Source: Buttiauxella warmboldiae
Lineage (GTDB): Bacteria; Pseudomonadota; Gammaproteobacteria; Enterobacterales; Enterobacteriaceae
Assembly: GCF_003818135.1 (NCBI RefSeq)
Contig: NZ_RPOH01000064.1
Location: 1 to 64,000 of the forward strand
Length of the DNA: 64,000 nt
Direction: 5' to 3'
The position numbers and the translations under genes were made by a program. A model generated the notes under the pieces. The model saw only the letters and a program-made list of their open reading frames with translations, did no database searches and was not told where the DNA came from. Within the stretch, counting starts at the first letter, position 1, and every line of letters starts with the position of its first letter. Shown here one piece after another: positions 35,863 to 45,165 of this stretch.

Positions 35863-36381
35863 TTGCTGTCAGAAGTTCGCTTTATTCAACAAAGCCAGTC
35901 AGGTCTTATTTCGCTATATCATAAAAATGATGATAAGCTTTTGATTAACATTAGTCATCCGTTTTGCATAGGATTAACTGGCGTTTTTCATGAAGATTCA
36001 AAATATTATATGAAATCTGATACGGAAGTTAGTTTTCTGGTTAAAAGTAATGCTGAGGTTGTCAATGCACTCGATAATTTGAATTTATGGAAGGAGTGTT
36101 TCCAGGTAATATCTTTTGTAATTGATGTTTATGAATCAATTCATTTAAGCAACAGCATTAATATAAATAACTACAACATTATAAAAAAAAGCTTAGAGCA
36201 GATATGGGCACTTCCAGAAGACATTAGAAAAAACACTTCTATATTTAAATATATTATGGAACGACACCCAATATCCCGAAGTTCGGTCTCAAAAATCATC
36301 TCTGCACTTAATGAAGGTGGGTATATTTCGACCAAAAGAGCCATATTGACCAATGTTAATAAAATACCCAGCAGATATTGA
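35863..36381 (+). CDS. Winged-helix regulator, IprA/YaiV-like, possibly 5' truncated
   Basis: Up to 172 aa. The N-terminal part (FIQQSQSGLISLYHKNDDKL, ISHPFCIGLTG) looks like a degenerate cyclic-nucleotide-binding-type beta barrel; the C-terminal ~60 residues (LPEDIRKNTSIFKYIMERHP, then SRSSVSKIISALNEGGYI) form a winged helix. The pattern resembles enterobacterial IprA/YaiV-type regulators, which are usually a little longer. The only starts near the 5' end are TTG (35863), and the IS903-like scar ends just 44 bases upstream, so the real start may have been lost. AT-rich codon use differs from the NRPS genes. Confidence 0.6.
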   Translation: MLSEVRFIQQSQSGLISLYHKNDDKLLINISHPFCIGLTGVFHEDSKYYMKSDTEVSFLVKSNAEVVNALDNLNLWKECFQVISFVIDVYESIHLSNSININNYNIIKKSLEQIWALPEDIRKNTSIFKYIMERHPISRSSVSKIISALNEGGYISTKRAILTNVNKIPSRY

Positions 36382-36576
36382 TGTGGGAATATATTTTTTT
36401 AAGTGTTTTTCAAGGAACTGATGCCATTAAACGTGAGGTGTCTGTAATAACCTGCTGAATACCAGGGCATCATTGAATGTTTTTTCAGCAGGATAGCGAA
36501 AGTATGCACGAATAAAATGAATAACCCTGGTTTACGATGCTATTGGTAACTGAGCCAGTGTCCCTGCCTTTCAGGT

Positions 36577-37272
36577 TCACTGCCCAATAATCTTATCCCG
36601 CAGCTCATATAAACTTTTAAGGGAGGCCTCAAGTTCATTTTCATCACGAATATGCAGGCGAGAAAGGGCAATCGCCGCATGATTTTTTTCATCAAGCATT
36701 ACCGCTATTGTCCGCTCCTGCGGCGAGCTGTGTACACGGCTCGCGTATCCATTTATGCGCGCAAAATCTATTGGTTCTTTGACCTCGTCAAAACGCTCGT
36801 TTCCCAGCAGCTGCAGAATCTCTTCATCTTTCATACGCGATAGCAGCATCACCCCAATGGTGGACTGAGTCACATCAAATAAGTGATTGTTTAACAGGCT
36901 TTGAGAGAAAGAATGTTCCGGTAGCGCGTGGATAAGATAGCTGACTTTGTCTCCCCACAGCACGCCAACAGACACTATATGATTGACGGGGAGATAATTT
37001 TCGATAACCGGAAGAGCCCGATTCATCAGTTCTGAACCGTGAATTGACTGGGCTGCCAGTACATGAATAGCCGGGCCGGGAAGGTAGGATTTTTTCTCAT
37101 TCTGCACCACCATCCCCATGTACATCAAAGTGCGCAGGATTCGATTGACCGTCATGACAGGAAGATCAACCTGGCGGGCAAGTTCCCGACACCCGACCGG
37201 CACAGGACTGGCCGCCAGCGTTTGCAGGCAGATAATACCGTGGATAATGCTTTGATTTGGCTGGGCTGACAC
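36577..37272 (-). CDS. IclR-family transcriptional regulator
   Basis: 231 aa. An N-terminal helix-turn-helix (SIIHGIICLQTLAASPVPVG, then CRELARQVDLPVMTVNRILR) is followed by an IclR effector domain (VSVGVLWGDKVSYLIHALPE, IGVMLLSRMKDEEI). Such regulators sense carboxylic or sugar-acid metabolites. It is downstream of, and in the same direction as, the symporter/FAD oxidoreductase/mutarotase-like operon, separated by about 115 bases with a hairpin, and is the obvious candidate regulator. The palindrome at 41208-41226 in front of that operon is a possible target. Confidence 0.85.
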   Translation of the reverse strand: MSAQPNQSIIHGIICLQTLAASPVPVGCRELARQVDLPVMTVNRILRTLMYMGMVVQNEKKSYLPGPAIHVLAAQSIHGSELMNRALPVIENYLPVNHIVSVGVLWGDKVSYLIHALPEHSFSQSLLNNHLFDVTQSTIGVMLLSRMKDEEILQLLGNERFDEVKEPIDFARINGYASRVHSSPQERTIAVMLDEKNHAAIALSRLHIRDENELEASLKSLYELRDKIIGQ

Positions 37273-37353
37273 GCTGATAATCTCTGAACAGAAGCGAAAA
37301 ACTTACTTTAAACACTATAATTTTCGTTGTCCAATCCCTTGTCTAAGAAGATA

Positions 37354-37374
37354 ACCCGGCAACGGCTGCCGGGT
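37354..37374 (-). terminator. Hairpin downstream of symporter gene
   Basis: ACCCGGCA and TGCCGGGT are perfect 8-base arms around a 5-base loop, between the symporter stop and the iclR start on the minus strand. It likely ends or attenuates the operon message; the trailing T-content on the minus strand is modest. Confidence 0.55.
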
Positions 37375-37387
37375 CGGGGGGGGCAGG

Positions 37388-38851
37388 CTACACAACAGAG
37401 GTTAATGCCTGCTGTTTTTTTCTCAGGTATAAGGTTGTGCATTGCAACATTAACAGTGGGGTACCGATGCCCACGACCAGATTCAGCACCGGAAGATTCA
37501 CTTTCACCCATTCGCTATCTTTAAACGCCACCTGCAGTAACAGACCCATAATCCCTGTACCGATAATCGTCAGCCATGCGTGCCATTTCGTCACGGGTTT
37601 GACATACAGCGCCCATAGCGCAGGCATAACCATTGGCCCAACAAATAGCGTAGTAATTAAAATGACCACTTTTTCTGCTCCGCCGAGATACGGAATAGCC
37701 AGGCTGAGCAAAATGACAATACTTCCCAGCAGAACCGTAACAAATTTACCCACGCGTAATAATGTTCTATCGGAAGATCCGGGGCGTATGATTTTGCCAT
37801 AGACTTCGGTTGTTAATGCTCCTGAAAACACATTTAACTCACCGGATGCCATACTTGCCGTTGCCGCCAGCATGGATGCCACAATCAGCCCGGTTCCGCC
37901 TGCCGGTAATACCATATTTGCTGCCAGAATATACGCCTGCTCGGGATTCGCCGTAGGATCAATCGTTCGATAGACAATCGGAGGGAGCATCCACAGTACT
38001 GGCGTCAGGACATACAACGCACCAAACAGATAGGCGGATTTTTTTGCGTCAATCGGCGTGGCGACACAGAGATAGCGCTGAACAAAGGCCCATTCCCCAC
38101 CAATCTTAAACACGTGGGTGAGAAGCCAGCCAAAAATAAACCAACCTGTATACTCGTTATGGGTAAGGCTAAAATGTTCGGCGGGGAGTTTTGCAATAAT
38201 TGTCTCAATGCCACCACCATACGAAATAATCAGCGGTACCACGATGAGCACAGAGAATGTCAGTACGATAAACTGTGTGAAGTCGGTAAGCAAAACAGCC
38301 CACAATCCACCCATAAATGTGTACATAACCAGTACGATACCGACAATCAGGATCATATAATTCACGCTCATCATCCCCTCGGCATTGGCAAGTATATTTT
38401 CTTTGCCGAGGGGAATAAGCGAGCACACGACTACCGATACTGAATATAAGGCGATAGCAACGCCGATCATTCTGGTGACCATACCAAGCCAGGTAAACAC
38501 TTGCAGTACAAATTTACCGTATTTATGAGCAATAAATTCCGCAGCGGAATCAAACCCCTGTGATTTCCATCGCGCAGCAAAAAAATAACCGGCAATAAAT
38601 GTGGAAATACCAATGGTCATTAATAATACGATGGATACCACCCCATAACGGTAGGCAATGCCACCAAATACCACGAATGTTCCGGCAGAAAACATGGTCA
38701 TATACGATGATATTCCGGACATCCACCACGGGGATTTCCCGCCCGCGGCATACATTTCACGGGTGTTAACCATTTTTTTCGAAGTTACGTGACCAATAAA
38801 AACCATTGCGATAAAGAAAATAAATAACACAGCATAATCTATCAGGCTCAT
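37388..38851 (-). CDS. Sodium:solute symporter (SSS family)
   Basis: About 487 aa with roughly 13 hydrophobic segments. Typical SSS features include the unwound first helix region, AAGGKSPWWMSGISSYMTMF near residue 40 (the GxxxPxWxxGxS pattern), and RYGVVSIVLLMTIG. The best start is ATG 38851 (MSLIDYAVLF), six bases after GGAGA. It should import a small organic solute, such as a sugar, sialic acid or carboxylate, with Na+. Neighbouring FAD oxidoreductase and mutarotase-like genes suggest that solute is a carbohydrate or derivative; this is inference. Confidence 0.88.
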   Translation of the reverse strand: MSLIDYAVLFIFFIAMVFIGHVTSKKMVNTREMYAAGGKSPWWMSGISSYMTMFSAGTFVVFGGIAYRYGVVSIVLLMTIGISTFIAGYFFAARWKSQGFDSAAEFIAHKYGKFVLQVFTWLGMVTRMIGVAIALYSVSVVVCSLIPLGKENILANAEGMMSVNYMILIVGIVLVMYTFMGGLWAVLLTDFTQFIVLTFSVLIVVPLIISYGGGIETIIAKLPAEHFSLTHNEYTGWFIFGWLLTHVFKIGGEWAFVQRYLCVATPIDAKKSAYLFGALYVLTPVLWMLPPIVYRTIDPTANPEQAYILAANMVLPAGGTGLIVASMLAATASMASGELNVFSGALTTEVYGKIIRPGSSDRTLLRVGKFVTVLLGSIVILLSLAIPYLGGAEKVVILITTLFVGPMVMPALWALYVKPVTKWHAWLTIIGTGIMGLLLQVAFKDSEWVKVNLPVLNLVVGIGTPLLMLQCTTLYLRKKQQALTSVV

Positions 38852-38905
38852 GTTCATTCTCCATAGAGCTAATAGTAGCAAATTATCTACATGACGTAGA
38901 TAGCG

Positions 38906-40219
38906 TTAGACCGTAACACCCTGGCTAATTAACTCCTTACGAACGTCCGGATAGTAATTGTCACGTAGCCTGGTTTTGTTTTTATTTGCAATGGCGGCGC
39001 AAACGCCAGCGCCTTGACCTATATTAAGACAGATTGCCATCGCGCGGAAATTGGAGTGAGCCATATGCGTGCCACCAATTGAGCGCCCTGCCAGCAGCAG
39101 GTTTTCAACTTTTAGCGGTATCAGCGAACGCATTGGAATGGTATAACGCTCCGTTTGAACAAAGTCATTCTGCCGACCGGTTTTATCCAGCCCGGCACCC
39201 TCAATATTATGAATATCGAAGTTAAAATAACAGCGAGTGGCAATCCAGTCATCAAATACTTTAGCCTGCTCAATATCTTCAGCGGTTATTGTATATTCAC
39301 AAGAAAAATGCCGTGTCTCCCTGACGCCTATCATTGATGCCGTACGGTATAAGCGGCATTGTTCATAGCCTGGTGCATATTCACGTAGAAAATCGATAAC
39401 GCGTTCCACTTGCAAACTCAGCTTGACCTGAGAACGTGAAATATCTGTATTATTGGTTCCATCAATACCGGTCACATTTGTCATATTAACCGTTACGATC
39501 CCCTCTACGGTGGAAGGATAAAGCAAGACATGTCCCATTGGATTTTCAAAATAATCATGGGCTAAGTCCTGGATTTTTCCTCGAGGTACATCAACATTAT
39601 CTTCAAATTCCCCAGGGAAAATAGCGCGGCTGTAATCCACACCTGATACCTGCATCATCAGCGTGACTGGCTGCATGGCGTTGTCCGTTTCCCGGCCTAA
39701 TTGATACGGGGCTCCAGCCCGGCAGGCAACATCCCCATCACCTGTGGCGTCAATTATTTTGCTTGCCAACACGGCCTGCCTGCCGGATTTATTCTCCACG
39801 ATCGCTCCCTGAAGAACGTTGCTATCCATAATCACATCGCAGATTTGCGTATAAAACATCACTTCTACATTGTGTTCATCAAGCATTTTAAGCATTGTCA
39901 GGCTAAGTTTTTCATGGTCGATAATAAATTTCGAGCGCAGAATTTTCTCACCAAAATAATTATAATCAGTGTGGCTGCCACGAGCTCGCTCAAGAAGCTC
40001 ATCAAGCACCGGACCTTCGGTATTTCCTGTCCAGTGGCTCATAAGTCCAGCGGTTGCCATTCCACCAATAATACTGTTGCGCTCAATCACAATCACTTTC
40101 TGACCTGCTTTGGCTGCGCCAATGGCTGCACCAAATCCAGCCGGGCCACCGCCACAGACTAATACGTCACAGACTTTAGTTACTGGAATATCACGTGCGG
40201 GTTCGCTAATATATTTCAT
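38906..40219 (-). CDS. FAD-dependent oxidoreductase (FAD_oxidored family)
   Basis: 437 aa. CDVLVCGGGPAGFGAAIGAA is an N-terminal FAD-binding GxGxxG motif and VIVIERNSIIGGMAT the typical following glutamate segment. IIDATGDGDVACRAGAPY and the C-terminal LLLAGRSIGGTHMAHSNF are hallmark segments of the PF12831 family, found near many carbohydrate-use genes. No covalent-FAD His motif was recognised. It lies between the symporter (25-base gap to its ORF, 54 bases to the preferred start) and the mutarotase-like gene, in one operon. The substrate is unknown. Confidence 0.83.
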   Translation of the reverse strand: MKYISEPARDIPVTKVCDVLVCGGGPAGFGAAIGAAKAGQKVIVIERNSIIGGMATAGLMSHWTGNTEGPVLDELLERARGSHTDYNYFGEKILRSKFIIDHEKLSLTMLKMLDEHNVEVMFYTQICDVIMDSNVLQGAIVENKSGRQAVLASKIIDATGDGDVACRAGAPYQLGRETDNAMQPVTLMMQVSGVDYSRAIFPGEFEDNVDVPRGKIQDLAHDYFENPMGHVLLYPSTVEGIVTVNMTNVTGIDGTNNTDISRSQVKLSLQVERVIDFLREYAPGYEQCRLYRTASMIGVRETRHFSCEYTITAEDIEQAKVFDDWIATRCYFNFDIHNIEGAGLDKTGRQNDFVQTERYTIPMRSLIPLKVENLLLAGRSIGGTHMAHSNFRAMAICLNIGQGAGVCAAIANKNKTRLRDNYYPDVRKELISQGVTV

Positions 40220-40238
40220 TGTTTATTCTCACGGTTGA

Positions 40239-41186
40239 TTAAAATGCAATGAATTGATAACTATCGGTTTCACAATAATCCCTTTGAGGGTGCGTTAATG
40301 ATAAAGCTGCATCTCCAAGTAGATAATCTGAAATGGGATATACCGGTTCGAGACATAATGATGAATGCCGCCACGGTTTTGTTTTTAGCAATGCTCTGTG
40401 GTTATTGGCAGTGAAGAGATGTATTGCCGGTCTGGAGGTTTTGATTTGCAAGCGCCAGTTAACATCTGGGTGCGAGATTTCAGCAGCTGTCGCTGAGTTT
40501 TTATTCAATAAATAGCAGTGGTTATAACCCTGTGTTTTCTGCAACTCACTATTTATATTAATGTTTGCCAGGCTATTAAGACTCCTGGGTTTTTGCAAGT
40601 CGAGGATGCTATCTGCCACCAAAGATGATGTTGGTAGCGGTAGATTTTTATCATCAGTTTCGACAACCGCTGGAGAATCAATTTTTATACAGTGCTGATA
40701 AATTCGATCTTCGGTTGAAAGATTAAAATAAGCATGGTTGGTGATATTAATTAACGTCGGTGTTGCTACTTTTGCCTGATAGGTTATTGAGAGGGTGTTC
40801 TTTGAAATACGATACTGAATCGTAAAGCGGCCGCTTTCTTTTAATGTGAGCCCCAACTGTAAAACGTTATCAGTATGTTTTTCCACTTGCCAGTAATGGC
40901 AATGGAAACCATTGCGACCACCGTGTAAGTGATGCCCCTGAAAATTTCTATCGTAATAAAACTTTTCTCCATGGCGTTGAAATAAACCATCACGTAGCAG
41001 GTGTGCACGCGGCCCGATAGTCGCACCCATCCAGTTTTTATCAGATAAGTAGTGAGCCACCTTTGCCGGTGAGACGACCACATTATGCCCGGCGTGTTTG
41101 CCAAGGTGATGCAAGCGTGCACCGTAATTTACTACCTCGACGTAAACAGAAGATTTGTCAGTGATGATTAATTTTTTTAATGACAT
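40239..41186 (-). CDS. Aldose 1-epimerase (mutarotase)-like protein
   Basis: About 315 aa from ATG 41186 (MSLKKLIITD); the longer frame starting at 41276 would cross the promoter palindrome and is not favoured. VEVVNYGARLHHLG, the paired His region HHLHGGRNGFH and ITNHAYFNLSTED (catalytic His) match galactose mutarotase-type epimerases, and LCLEPVYPISDY carries the catalytic Glu. It would interconvert sugar anomers after uptake by the symporter. First gene of a three-gene operon. Overall similarity to GalM looks modest, so the substrate is open. Confidence 0.82.
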   Translation of the reverse strand: MSLKKLIITDKSSVYVEVVNYGARLHHLGKHAGHNVVVSPAKVAHYLSDKNWMGATIGPRAHLLRDGLFQRHGEKFYYDRNFQGHHLHGGRNGFHCHYWQVEKHTDNVLQLGLTLKESGRFTIQYRISKNTLSITYQAKVATPTLINITNHAYFNLSTEDRIYQHCIKIDSPAVVETDDKNLPLPTSSLVADSILDLQKPRSLNSLANININSELQKTQGYNHCYLLNKNSATAAEISHPDVNWRLQIKTSRPAIHLFTANNHRALLKTKPWRHSSLCLEPVYPISDYLLGDAALSLTHPQRDYCETDSYQFIAF

Positions 41187-41207
41187 GAAAGTACCACGCC
41201 TGATTTG

Positions 41208-41226
41208 TGTAACTAATATAGTTACA
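41208..41226. promoter_or_regulatory. 19-bp palindrome upstream of mutarotase-like operon, possible IclR operator
   Basis: TGTAACTA and TAGTTACA are perfect 8-base arms around ATA. The site lies 22 bases upstream of the likely start of the operon, where promoter or operator DNA is expected. IclR-family regulators bind short palindromes of this kind, and an iclR-type gene ends the cluster. No copy was seen before that gene itself. Confidence 0.5.
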
Positions 41227-41276
41227 TTGAGGGTAAATAACCATGCTGTCAAGAAGCGCCGGTTGAGGTGATTCAT

Positions 41277-41658
41277 AATTGTGATAACGATCGAATTTAA
41301 TATTCCTGCTTATGAAACTCAGCGATCGCATCAAAAGGGGGGAGAACGCGGGAAAGCTTGAGCCTGCCCTTATTAAGATGCCCCGAGAAGCCAAAGTGGT
41401 TTACAGGGGCCTGGTGGAAGGATGAAGTTCCGGATAAACCGATCGTTTTAGAACAGACAGCGGAAAATTATGCTGCTTACATATAGATATCTTCCGCTCA
41501 GGCTATCCAGGGTGGAGGCCTGCAGCGGGTAACGATTATATCTTGTACAGGATAACTCTTATCTTCCACAGGCTCTGTTTCTCGAGGACTATCCTGGAAA
41601 TACTCATTTCACCGATTGCCTTGTGGAATAGACTTTCTGCTACGGGTGGCTAACTATC
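41277..41658. other. Intergenic region without recognised gene
   Basis: About 380 bases between divergent genes. It should carry the promoter of the DUF3750-like gene. I found no convincing coding frame or RNA; parts of 41350-41650 look like eroded coding sequence, but I cannot name a parent. Confidence 0.35.
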
Positions 41659-42465
41659 ATGATGGCTATTAAATGGTTAACTTTTTGTTTTGCATTAATT
41701 TTATTGTTTTTGGCTAGTTATATAAAAAATTCGCAGGCCAAAGTGGACTCCGCCTCGAATAGCTGGACAACGGCACGCCGTGATTCTGCCGGAATGTCTC
41801 CAGACCCGGTAAAAATGAAACATGACGCTATTATTCAGATTTATGCCGCACCCACATACGGCTGGCGTGGTTTGGTCGCGGTGCATCCATGGATTATTTT
41901 TAAGCGTGCTGGTGAAGCCCAGTTTACCCGTTATGAGGTTGTTGGCTGGCTTGGCCCCAATTTTGTGCGCAGGGACTATGCCGTCCCCGATGGTTACTGG
42001 TTTGGTAAGCAACCAGAACGTTTTGTGGATATCCGCGGTAGTCAGGCCGAAGGTTTGATCCCAAAAATTGAAGCGGCAATAAAAGCGTACCCTTACTCAA
42101 ACACCTATAAGGCATGGCCAGGGCCTAATAGTAATACGTTTATGGCGCATATTGGGCGAGAGGTTCCCGGCCTTAAGCTGGATCTTCCGGCCAATGCCAT
42201 TGGTAAAGATTATCGTGGCTTAGCCGATCCGATTGGATTATCTCCTTCTGGCCGTGGTGTACAGCTTTCAGTGCTTGGTATTTTGGGCTTTACGCTCGGT
42301 ATGGAAGAGGGGGGTGAAATCAATTTACTGGGGCTGAATTTTGGTGTTGATATTAAGCAACCGGCGCTGCGGTTGCCATTTATCGGCCGGTTAGGTTTTG
42401 ATAATTCGAGTGTAGATGAAATGCAATTGCAAGAATCTTCATCGAAACCTGTCAGGCCTGGCTGA
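41659..42465 (+). CDS. DUF3750-like protein with N-terminal membrane anchor
   Basis: 268 aa. Residues 1-26 are one hydrophobic segment (WLTFCFALILLFLASYI), likely a signal anchor. The body (IQIYAAPTYGWRGLVAVHPW, IIFKRAGEAQFTRYEVVGWL, IEAAIKAYPYSNTYKAWPGP and NSNTFMAHIGREVPGL) has the conserved features of the DUF3750 family, whose N, H and Cys/His-like pattern recalls NlpC/P60-type peptidases, although no catalytic Cys is evident here. The molecular role is not established. It precedes the NHL-repeat gene in the same direction, with a 160-base gap to that gene's likely start. Confidence 0.7.
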   Translation: MMAIKWLTFCFALILLFLASYIKNSQAKVDSASNSWTTARRDSAGMSPDPVKMKHDAIIQIYAAPTYGWRGLVAVHPWIIFKRAGEAQFTRYEVVGWLGPNFVRRDYAVPDGYWFGKQPERFVDIRGSQAEGLIPKIEAAIKAYPYSNTYKAWPGPNSNTFMAHIGREVPGLKLDLPANAIGKDYRGLADPIGLSPSGRGVQLSVLGILGFTLGMEEGGEINLLGLNFGVDIKQPALRLPFIGRLGFDNSSVDEMQLQESSSKPVRPG

Positions 42466-42625
42466 AAATGATTGGCGAGAAATGGCAATTTGTTGGTCAG
42501 AAATCCTCAAAATGCTTAAAACATTTGAAAAAGATATTCAGCTACTACCTTAACGCTTGTGCTTTCCCGACGCCGGGTTTGAACATCCAGGTAATAAATG
42601 TATCAATCGGAGTGAAAAAATTTTT

Positions 42626-43681
42626 ATGGCAATGATCCCATGGGCATTCTCTTCTATTCGCTTAAGGGCTTTACTTTCCGCTTTGATAATTACCGTTGCT
42701 GGTAATACAAGCGCGGGGGAATTATATACTGTTTCTGGCTCTGAGGGAGGCTACAAAGATGGCCCGGTTGCAACCGCACTTTTTAGTGGGCCCAGCGGTA
42801 TTGCCGTCGATGATAAGGGCGATATTTTTGTCGCTGATAGCAAAAATCACCGTATCCGAAAAATAAGCTCCGTTAACGGTACCTTAGTTGTCAGTACGCT
42901 TGCGGGATCTCATCGGGGAACAAGAGATGGCATTGCGGCACAAGCATTGTTTAATTATCCCACCGGCGTTGCCGTGGATAAGAGTGGTAATGTATTTGTC
43001 GCAGAATATTATGGACATCGAATTCGTAAAATAACGGGTTCTGGCAGCCAGGCATTAGTGAGTACCGTTGCTGGCAACGATAGTGGCTTTGCTGATGGGG
43101 CCTTGCAATCTGCTCGTTTTAAAAACCCGGCCGGTTTGGCTGTTGATGCTGCTGGAAACTTATACGTCGCTGATAGCGGCAATAATCGTATCCGTAAAAT
43201 TACGGGGACCAGAGTGAGTACCGTTGCCGGCGTTGGGGGCAGTGGGAAACAGGATGGCCCAGCACTTAGCGCACGTTTTAGCCGCCCGTTTGGCATAGCG
43301 CTTGACTCAACTGGCAGTATTTATGTTGCCGACCGGGGCAATAATAGGGTGCGTAAAATTTCGTTCGCAGACAAGCTTGCTACTGTTTCTACCGTCGCGG
43401 GAAATTTATCTGAATTTAACTCTCCGTATGGCGTTGCGATAGATAAAAAGGGGGCGGTTCTGGTTGTGGATAGTATGAATAATAGGATCCGTGCCATTAT
43501 TTTTGACGCACAGGCAACGCATATTACAACCATTGCTGGTAGCGGGCAGGGTAACTCCACTGATGGTCATGCTCTTCAGGCCGGCATTAATTATCCCAAT
43601 GGTGTGGCGGTAAGCCCTACGGGAGATATTTATATTGCTGAGGATGGAGGGGATCGCATCCGAAAAATCACTACGAATTAA
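42626..43681 (+). CDS. Secreted NHL-repeat beta-propeller protein
   Basis: About 351 aa from ATG 42626 (GGAG upstream); a longer frame begins at 42557. A signal peptide (RLRALLSALIITVAGNTSAG) is followed by about six NHL repeats, each with a variant of STVAG...DG...A.F..P.GIAVD..GN.YVAD..N.RIRKI. The protein should fold as a six-bladed propeller in the periplasm or outside the cell. No enzyme residues are recognisable; such proteins often bind ligands or other proteins. It is downstream of the DUF3750-like gene and may form a unit with it. Confidence 0.85.
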   Translation: MAMIPWAFSSIRLRALLSALIITVAGNTSAGELYTVSGSEGGYKDGPVATALFSGPSGIAVDDKGDIFVADSKNHRIRKISSVNGTLVVSTLAGSHRGTRDGIAAQALFNYPTGVAVDKSGNVFVAEYYGHRIRKITGSGSQALVSTVAGNDSGFADGALQSARFKNPAGLAVDAAGNLYVADSGNNRIRKITGTRVSTVAGVGGSGKQDGPALSARFSRPFGIALDSTGSIYVADRGNNRVRKISFADKLATVSTVAGNLSEFNSPYGVAIDKKGAVLVVDSMNNRIRAIIFDAQATHITTIAGSGQGNSTDGHALQAGINYPNGVAVSPTGDIYIAEDGGDRIRKITTN

Positions 43682-43744
43682 TACATGTTATTTTTACGCT
43701 ACCGAAAACTCCCATGAAAATATAAATGGATAAGTTATGAAACG

Positions 43745-43895
43745 TGGTAATGACCATTGCCGATAACGCTGGCAATTTGGTTATGTTTTCCAAAGCAGAT
43801 AATACTCTCCGCGCTGGTTACGCTCTCAATCGCTGGTCTGATAGACGCCGCTGCCCTCTCTCAGTGTCAGAAGGGTTATTGCTTACATCGAAGAT
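43745..43895 (+). pseudogene. Remnant of a GlcG/HbpS (DUF336) gene
   Basis: From about 43750 one frame reads VMTIADNAGNLVMFSKADNT, the core of GlcG/HbpS-type proteins, and after a frameshift the next reads TLSIAGLIDAAALSQ, like the following helix of that family. No start, no continuous frame and no C terminus remain. It is therefore a decayed fragment in the region before the next sugar operon. Confidence 0.5.
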
Positions 43896-44074
43896 TTAGA
43901 ATCCTCTCCTTTAGTTGCACACTCACTCAAATACTCGTTATTCAGGTCAGGCGTACAGCTTTATCAAAGACTCCCCCATCCATCCATCCTGATTTCGTGA
44001 ATAGCCTCGCAAAATTTCTCCCCTACAACGCAATTAACTTGCGGAAGCACTCCCCTGATGATAGTAAATCATTA

Positions 44075-44094
44075 CTTCACAAATTATCGTGAAG
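44075..44094. promoter_or_regulatory. Inverted repeat upstream of second sugar ABC operon
   Basis: CTTCAC and GTGAAG flank an 8-base spacer, about 40 bases before the first gene of the operon. It is a plausible operator for the RpiR-type regulator encoded in the operon, but the arms are short. Confidence 0.35.
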
Positions 44095-44134
44095 AAAGAA
44101 AGTACTTTACGAACCAATTTAGGAAGGACTTCCC

Positions 44135-45115
44135 ATGTCAGAATTGAAATTTGCTACACGCCTGAACTCTTTTGCCTCCGGTCCACATATGTACTGGCCT
44201 GATTTGCAGGGTAAACCGTCGGTACTGCAAATGATTGAACGTGCCGGAACGGTGAACGGCCTGACTCACCTGGATTTAAACTATCCCCAGCACATGACCA
44301 CTGACGTTAAAACCATGCGTCAGGCCATCGAAGCGGCTGGCCTTGCGGTTAACGGAATGCAAATGCGCTGGGATGCTCCTGAATTCAAAATCGGTGCCTT
44401 TACTCACCCGGATGCAAAAATTCGCCGCCAGGCCATTGAGCTGACCAAGCAAGGTATTGATGCCGGGCGCGAGTTTGGGGCCAAATTAATGACGCTCTGG
44501 ATGGGGCAGGATGGCTTTGATTACTGCTTCCAGGCTGATTACAAAAAGATGTGGGAAGACGCCGTCAGCGCGGTACGTGAAGTCGCTGAATACGCGCCGG
44601 ATGTCGATATCAGCATTGAATATAAGCCCAATGAACCTCGTGCTTACAGTATTTTCCCGAACGTCACGACCTGCCTGTTAGCCGTAGAGGAAGCGGGATC
44701 ACCAAATCTGGGCATTACGCTTGATTTTGCACACGTACTTTTCGCTAACGAAATCCCGGCTTACGCCGCCGCAATGGTTGCACGGCGCTCGCGTTTATTG
44801 GGTCTCGATCTGAATGACGGCTGGGGCAAACGTGACGATGGTCTGATGGTCGGCTCAGTCAATCCTCGTGCAACACTTGAATTTATCTGGCAAATGCAAC
44901 GCGATGGTTATCAGGGGGCGTATTACTTCGATACCTTCCCGGACGCAAGTGGTCTCGATCCGGTACGCGAAGCTGAAACCAATATCGCGACCGTAAAACG
45001 TTTCTTAAAACTGAGCGAAAAACTCAACAACAATCCGGAGCTATCAGCTGCGATCGCGCGTCAGGATGCTGTTACATCACAGCAAATAGTGAATGACATC
45101 ATGCTGGCTCGCTGA
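44135..45115 (+). CDS. Sugar phosphate isomerase/epimerase, xylose-isomerase-like TIM barrel
   Basis: 326 aa of the AP-endonuclease-2/xylose isomerase-like TIM barrel superfamily. Likely metal ligands are visible in ISIEYKPNEP (Glu), GITLDFAHVLF (Asp and His), and LLGLDLNDGW; LMTLWMGQDGFDYCFQ is typical of ketose epimerases and isomerases. It starts after AGGAAGGA and is the first gene of an operon with a ribose-type importer and PfkB kinase, so it probably isomerises the imported sugar before or after phosphorylation. The sugar cannot be named. Confidence 0.82.
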   Translation: MSELKFATRLNSFASGPHMYWPDLQGKPSVLQMIERAGTVNGLTHLDLNYPQHMTTDVKTMRQAIEAAGLAVNGMQMRWDAPEFKIGAFTHPDAKIRRQAIELTKQGIDAGREFGAKLMTLWMGQDGFDYCFQADYKKMWEDAVSAVREVAEYAPDVDISIEYKPNEPRAYSIFPNVTTCLLAVEEAGSPNLGITLDFAHVLFANEIPAYAAAMVARRSRLLGLDLNDGWGKRDDGLMVGSVNPRATLEFIWQMQRDGYQGAYYFDTFPDASGLDPVREAETNIATVKRFLKLSEKLNNNPELSAAIARQDAVTSQQIVNDIMLAR

Positions 45116-45165
45116 TTCGTGAACTACCGGTGTTTTACTCCTACAAAAACATTGAAGGTCAAAAG

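Noticed and set aside
43757-44092. 111-codon plus-strand frame before the second sugar operon
   Set aside because: Only the first part resembles a decayed GlcG/HbpS gene and in a shifted frame; the rest is not protein-like and lacks an RBS.
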